Source: DYHD01 sp964411065
GTDB taxonomy: Bacteria; Nitrospirota; Thermodesulfovibrionia; Thermodesulfovibrionales; Dissulfurispiraceae
Reading direction: 5' to 3'
DNA: 35,511 nucleotides
NCBI GenBank assembly: GCA_964411065.1
Contig: CAYPJO010000013.1
Coordinates: 1 to 35,511, forward strand
Below the pieces are notes generated by a model that was not told where the DNA came from, did no database searches, and was given only the letters and a program-made list of their open reading frames with translations. The position numbers and the translations under genes are program-made. Within the stretch, counting starts at the first letter, position 1. The number at the start of each line of letters is the position of its first letter. Below, piece by piece: positions 32,817-35,511 of this stretch.

Positions 32817-34229
32817 TTAATGTTCCCTCGTTAATAGAGCAGCTACAAGAGTAATAAGTATAGCTACTCCAAGAAGACTTACGGAGACTATGACATTATT
32901 AAGAAGTTCAGGTTTTAAGAGCAATAAGCTACCAAGCTCTAACATCATTATTCCTGAGATTAGCTTAAGGAGTCTACCCTCTCTCTCACTCAATTTTCTT
33001 TTGCCTAAGGTAAAAGTAAAGGCAAGGACTATTGTTAGTAAAGGTATTACATAGACGAGGTTATAAAGAACTAAGTAAGAGTAATAGGTAGATGTTGAGA
33101 GACCATTTAAGGTGAGTATTCTTGTATATACAAGAGGAAAACCAGCAGTACAGAGTAGTTCATAGGAGTTTGCTGTAATTGCAAGGACAACAGTTCCTAT
33201 GAGAATTGAGATTGAAGAGGTTGATTTCATAAGCTTTCTCATCTTATCAAATAAATTAGGCTTTGCATTTTCTGGTATTGTAAGAGAGATCCCCTTTTTA
33301 AAGGCAAAAAAATCTTTTATATTTATAAGTGATATAATGATAGAGATGGTACCAGCCAAGGTAGTTATACCTCCGACGTTTCCCATAAAGATAAAGAGAT
33401 TTAGCCATGCTGCCATGAAAAGAAAATAGATGAATCCCGAAAAAAAGACAAAGGTCCCACCTATCATCAATATCCTCTTACGAGAACTAGCATGAGCAAG
33501 TAATCCCAAAAGAGCAAAGAGAACGAAAAAAGCACAGGGATTGAAGCTATCAAGCCCAGCTATTGTGATCGTTAAAATAGGTATGGACATGCTCTTAGGG
33601 TCTACATCACCTATTAATGGAAGCCTTATGGAGGTCTGCTCATTGCTAATAATATTATTTTTTATTTCCTCATTGGATTCTTTTTTTATATTTGATAACT
33701 CTTTAGTCTTATCATAGGGATCAGGGCATTTTGCGGATGAACATCTCTCTATAGTTTTTTTTAACTCTCCCTTAATCTCCTCTGAAAACCCTATAAAGAC
33801 TTTATCACCGATGAAGGTTACGGGAACTCCTTGAGGTTTTAAGCCATAGAACTGGAGCATATTTGCCATGATCATTGCATTTTCCCTGTTATGCCAAACT
33901 TCATACTCTTTTATCTCAAGATTCTTGTATTTATTCCGTAAGTCCCTCAAGTAAGCCTTCTCCTGCTCACAAAATGGACATCCTTTACCTTCAAAGAAGT
34001 ATATAATAACCTTTTCTTGTAATTTCTTAGGATTATCGATTTTTATATCCAGTGAAAAGGGATTTTTTTGTTTATTGGCTGGGATAGTCTCACAGGTCTC
34101 CGTTGTAGAAACTTTTTCCTGCTCACAAAAACCTTCATTTTCTGGGGCTTGACTTGCTGAGGGTTGGGATACTCCAAAAGTTAGCTCAATAAGGAGGAGA
34201 ATTATTATGACTGTTCTAATTGTGTGCAT
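32817..34229 (-). CDS. Thioredoxin-like domain fused to a DsbD/CcdA-like membrane domain
   Basis: About 470 residues from ATG 34229. A signal peptide (about 1-25, ending near FGVSQ) is followed by a short linker and a periplasmic thioredoxin/glutaredoxin-like domain with active site Cys84-Pro-Phe-Cys87 (GKGCPFCEQ), then a polytopic domain with FNPCAFFVLFALLG and YELLCTAGFP, the two cysteines expected for transmembrane electron transfer. I prefer this start to ATG 34271 because the hydrophobic signal begins immediately. The gene overlaps the oxidoreductase upstream by 25 bases, so the pair is probably coupled. It likely reduces a periplasmic thiol target. Confidence 0.87.
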   Translation of the reverse strand: MHTIRTVIIILLLIELTFGVSQPSASQAPENEGFCEQEKVSTTETCETIPANKQKNPFSLDIKIDNPKKLQEKVIIYFFEGKGCPFCEQEKAYLRDLRNKYKNLEIKEYEVWHNRENAMIMANMLQFYGLKPQGVPVTFIGDKVFIGFSEEIKGELKKTIERCSSAKCPDPYDKTKELSNIKKESNEEIKNNIISNEQTSIRLPLIGDVDPKSMSIPILTITIAGLDSFNPCAFFVLFALLGLLAHASSRKRILMIGGTFVFFSGFIYFLFMAAWLNLFIFMGNVGGITTLAGTISIIISLINIKDFFAFKKGISLTIPENAKPNLFDKMRKLMKSTSSISILIGTVVLAITANSYELLCTAGFPLVYTRILTLNGLSTSTYYSYLVLYNLVYVIPLLTIVLAFTFTLGKRKLSEREGRLLKLISGIMMLELGSLLLLKPELLNNVIVSVSLLGVAILITLVAALLTREH

Positions 34230-35293
34230 TTTACAAAATCGAGGTTCTTGAAGTTCATACAGCCATTGCATGATATACAGTCTGCTCTTTCTTTGCCTTT
34301 GAAAAACTTATTGGGCAAATCTGGCTCTCTAATTAATGGGCGGCTTAAGGCGATAAGATCAGCTTCTTTTTTTTGTAATATTTCTTCTGCGATACTTTTC
34401 GAGCGGATACCACCCACTAAAATTACAGGAACATCTAATTCTTTTTTAAATAATTTTGAGTATTCCCGAAAATAAGCCTCTTGTTCAGGTTTTAATATAT
34501 TCATTTGAACTGTCTTATTCCCTGACTCATAAATACCCCCGGTAACTTCAATTCCATCTATTCCAAGATCTTCAAGCCTTTTAGCAATTTTAAGACTCTC
34601 ATAGGGTTCTAATCCTTTTTGAACAAAATCGGAAACATTCATTTTGATTATAAGAGGTATTGAATAGCCAATCTCATCTCTAATAGCTTCGTAAATCTCC
34701 TCTAAAAAATGAAATCTCCTCTCTTCATCCCCACCCCAATAATCATTTCTACGATTTGTATGGGGTGAAAGAAACTGGTTTATTAGATAACCATGGGCTC
34801 CATGGAGTTGAATTCCGTCAAAACCTGCTTCTAAGGCTCTTCTCCCTGCTTTTCCAAAAGACTCTATAATCTCCCATATCTCCTCATTGGTCATTTCACG
34901 GGGAGTGATCTTAGTAGAGGGATCATAAACAGCAGAGGGAGCTATAGGAGGTTGTCCCCCTAAAAGATAAGGTGAACATTGTCTTCCGCCGTGAACGAGC
35001 TGAATAAAAATCTTAGACCCTAAAGCATGAATAGCCTCAGTTAGGCGCTTTAACCCTTTAATATAGTTATCAGTATGAATGCATAACATATTTGGAGCTG
35101 ATCTTCCAGAGACATGAACAAGGACATTTCCAGTGATAATCAGTCCAACCCCACCATTACTTAAGTGTTTATAAAACTCAATCAATGAATCAGTGACAAA
35201 GCCATCTACATCAGCTCTTTTTTCATAGGTAGCAGATCTAACGAGACGGTTTTTAAGTGTAATATTAGCCAATTTAAAAGATTCAAAAAGCAT
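34205..35293 (-). CDS. Old yellow enzyme-type NADH:flavin oxidoreductase
   Basis: A 362-residue FMN TIM-barrel enzyme. The N-terminal LKNRLVRSATYEKRADVDG, the HGGRQ motif, the conserved GFDGIQLHGAHGYLINQFLSP and the phosphate-binding VGGIRS segments are present. The barrel is followed by a short cysteine-rich tail (CISCNGC with another Cys shortly after), the half-motif that in larger relatives binds a 4Fe-4S cluster, but the NAD-binding domain of 2,4-dienoyl-CoA reductase-type enzymes is absent. It heads the minus-strand redox cluster and would reduce an activated alkene or similar substrate; which one is unknown. Confidence 0.92.
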   Translation of the reverse strand: MLFESFKLANITLKNRLVRSATYEKRADVDGFVTDSLIEFYKHLSNGGVGLIITGNVLVHVSGRSAPNMLCIHTDNYIKGLKRLTEAIHALGSKIFIQLVHGGRQCSPYLLGGQPPIAPSAVYDPSTKITPREMTNEEIWEIIESFGKAGRRALEAGFDGIQLHGAHGYLINQFLSPHTNRRNDYWGGDEERRFHFLEEIYEAIRDEIGYSIPLIIKMNVSDFVQKGLEPYESLKIAKRLEDLGIDGIEVTGGIYESGNKTVQMNILKPEQEAYFREYSKLFKKELDVPVILVGGIRSKSIAEEILQKKEADLIALSRPLIREPDLPNKFFKGKERADCISCNGCMNFKNLDFVKCTQLEQS

Positions 35294-35422
35294 TTTAGGT
35301 GTCTCTCAAAAATTAGCTTATTTTTGGAAAGTAATAGTTTACGACATTTTTATTTTAGCATTTAAGAATTAAAAAGAGATAGAGGTTGGTAAACTAAGCA
35401 TCTTTTTTTTCCGTGATGGAAA

Positions 35423-35511
35423 TCATGCTGCGAACTGGATAAGCTCTTTTCTCCTTTCCTGCCAGTAGGCATCCCATTCACCATTGAGTCTCAAAAGCTT
35501 GAGTCTTAATA
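35423..35511 (-). CDS. C-terminal fragment of an unidentified gene, possibly a transposase, cut by the window edge
   Basis: The minus strand is open from the edge to a TGA at 35423-35425. It encodes a tail reading LRLKLLRLNGEWDAYW then a basic stretch ending IQFAA. The pattern of a leucine-rich helix followed by NGEWDxYW resembles the C-termini of some insertion-sequence transposases, but the fragment is too short to name a family. If it is a transposase, a mobile element lies just outside the window. Confidence 0.35.
   Translation of the reverse strand, partial: LRLKLLRLNGEWDAYWQERRKELIQFAA

Overview
The window is a 35.5 kb piece of AT-rich, gene-dense bacterial chromosome made almost entirely of housekeeping and signalling genes. 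No phage genes, rRNA or CRISPR array are visible. Three traits fit an uncultured, probably anaerobic Gram-negative lineage of the Deltaproteobacteria (sensu lato)/Nitrospirota/NC10/Schekmanbacteria type: the atp operon has the order b'-b-delta-alpha-gamma-beta-epsilon with no a or c subunit gene, there is a paired M16B protease locus, and serine synthesis pairs SerA with a class V aminotransferase. That placement is an inference from gene content; no marker here settles the taxonomy.

Layout. 1-603: non-coding, with possible remnants of a decayed gene and a promoter. 604-5298 (+): a four-gene chemosensory-type operon (REC-PATAN regulator, CheY-like, CheW-like, CheA-REC hybrid kinase). It resembles cyanobacterial pixGHI-L or a pil-chp cluster but has no chemoreceptor. 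5332-9381 (-): an envelope glycosylation cassette of a PAP2 phosphatase/ArnT-like glycosyltransferase fusion, a polyprenyl-phosphate glycosyltransferase and a UPF0104-type membrane protein. 9419-9502 (-): tRNA-Leu(CAG). 9669-11259 (-): an ABC-2 exporter. 11260-12079: a long spacer with the likely atp promoter. 12080-17981 (+): the F1Fo ATP synthase operon, closed by a strong terminator. 18055-18774 (+): aroD. 18757-21489 (-): an active/inactive M16 peptidase pair. 21999-22684 (+): a PIG-L deacetylase broken by a frameshift in an A7 run, with decayed-looking spacers on both sides. 23290-30951 (+): class V aminotransferase, serA, purA, comF, an HDAC-like deacetylase, an unknown protein and a radical SAM protein. 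30991-35293 (-): a redox and molybdenum-cofactor cluster (OYE-type oxidoreductase, thioredoxin-DsbD-like fusion, MOSC, MogA, CcdA). 35423-35511 (-): the C-terminal tail of an unidentified, possibly transposase, gene running off the edge.

How the genes work together. The first operon probably converts an unknown input, through an Hpt-type kinase and CheY-like receivers, into control of motility or another surface process. The glycosylation cassette would load a sugar on a polyprenyl phosphate, transfer it in the periplasm and recycle the lipid. The 30.9-35.3 kb cluster would move reducing power across the membrane and handle molybdenum cofactor. The candidates most worth following up are the receptor-less chemosensory operon with its repeated acidic linker motif, the unknown protein/radical SAM pair at 29.3-30.9 kb, and the homopolymer frameshift in the PIG-L gene.
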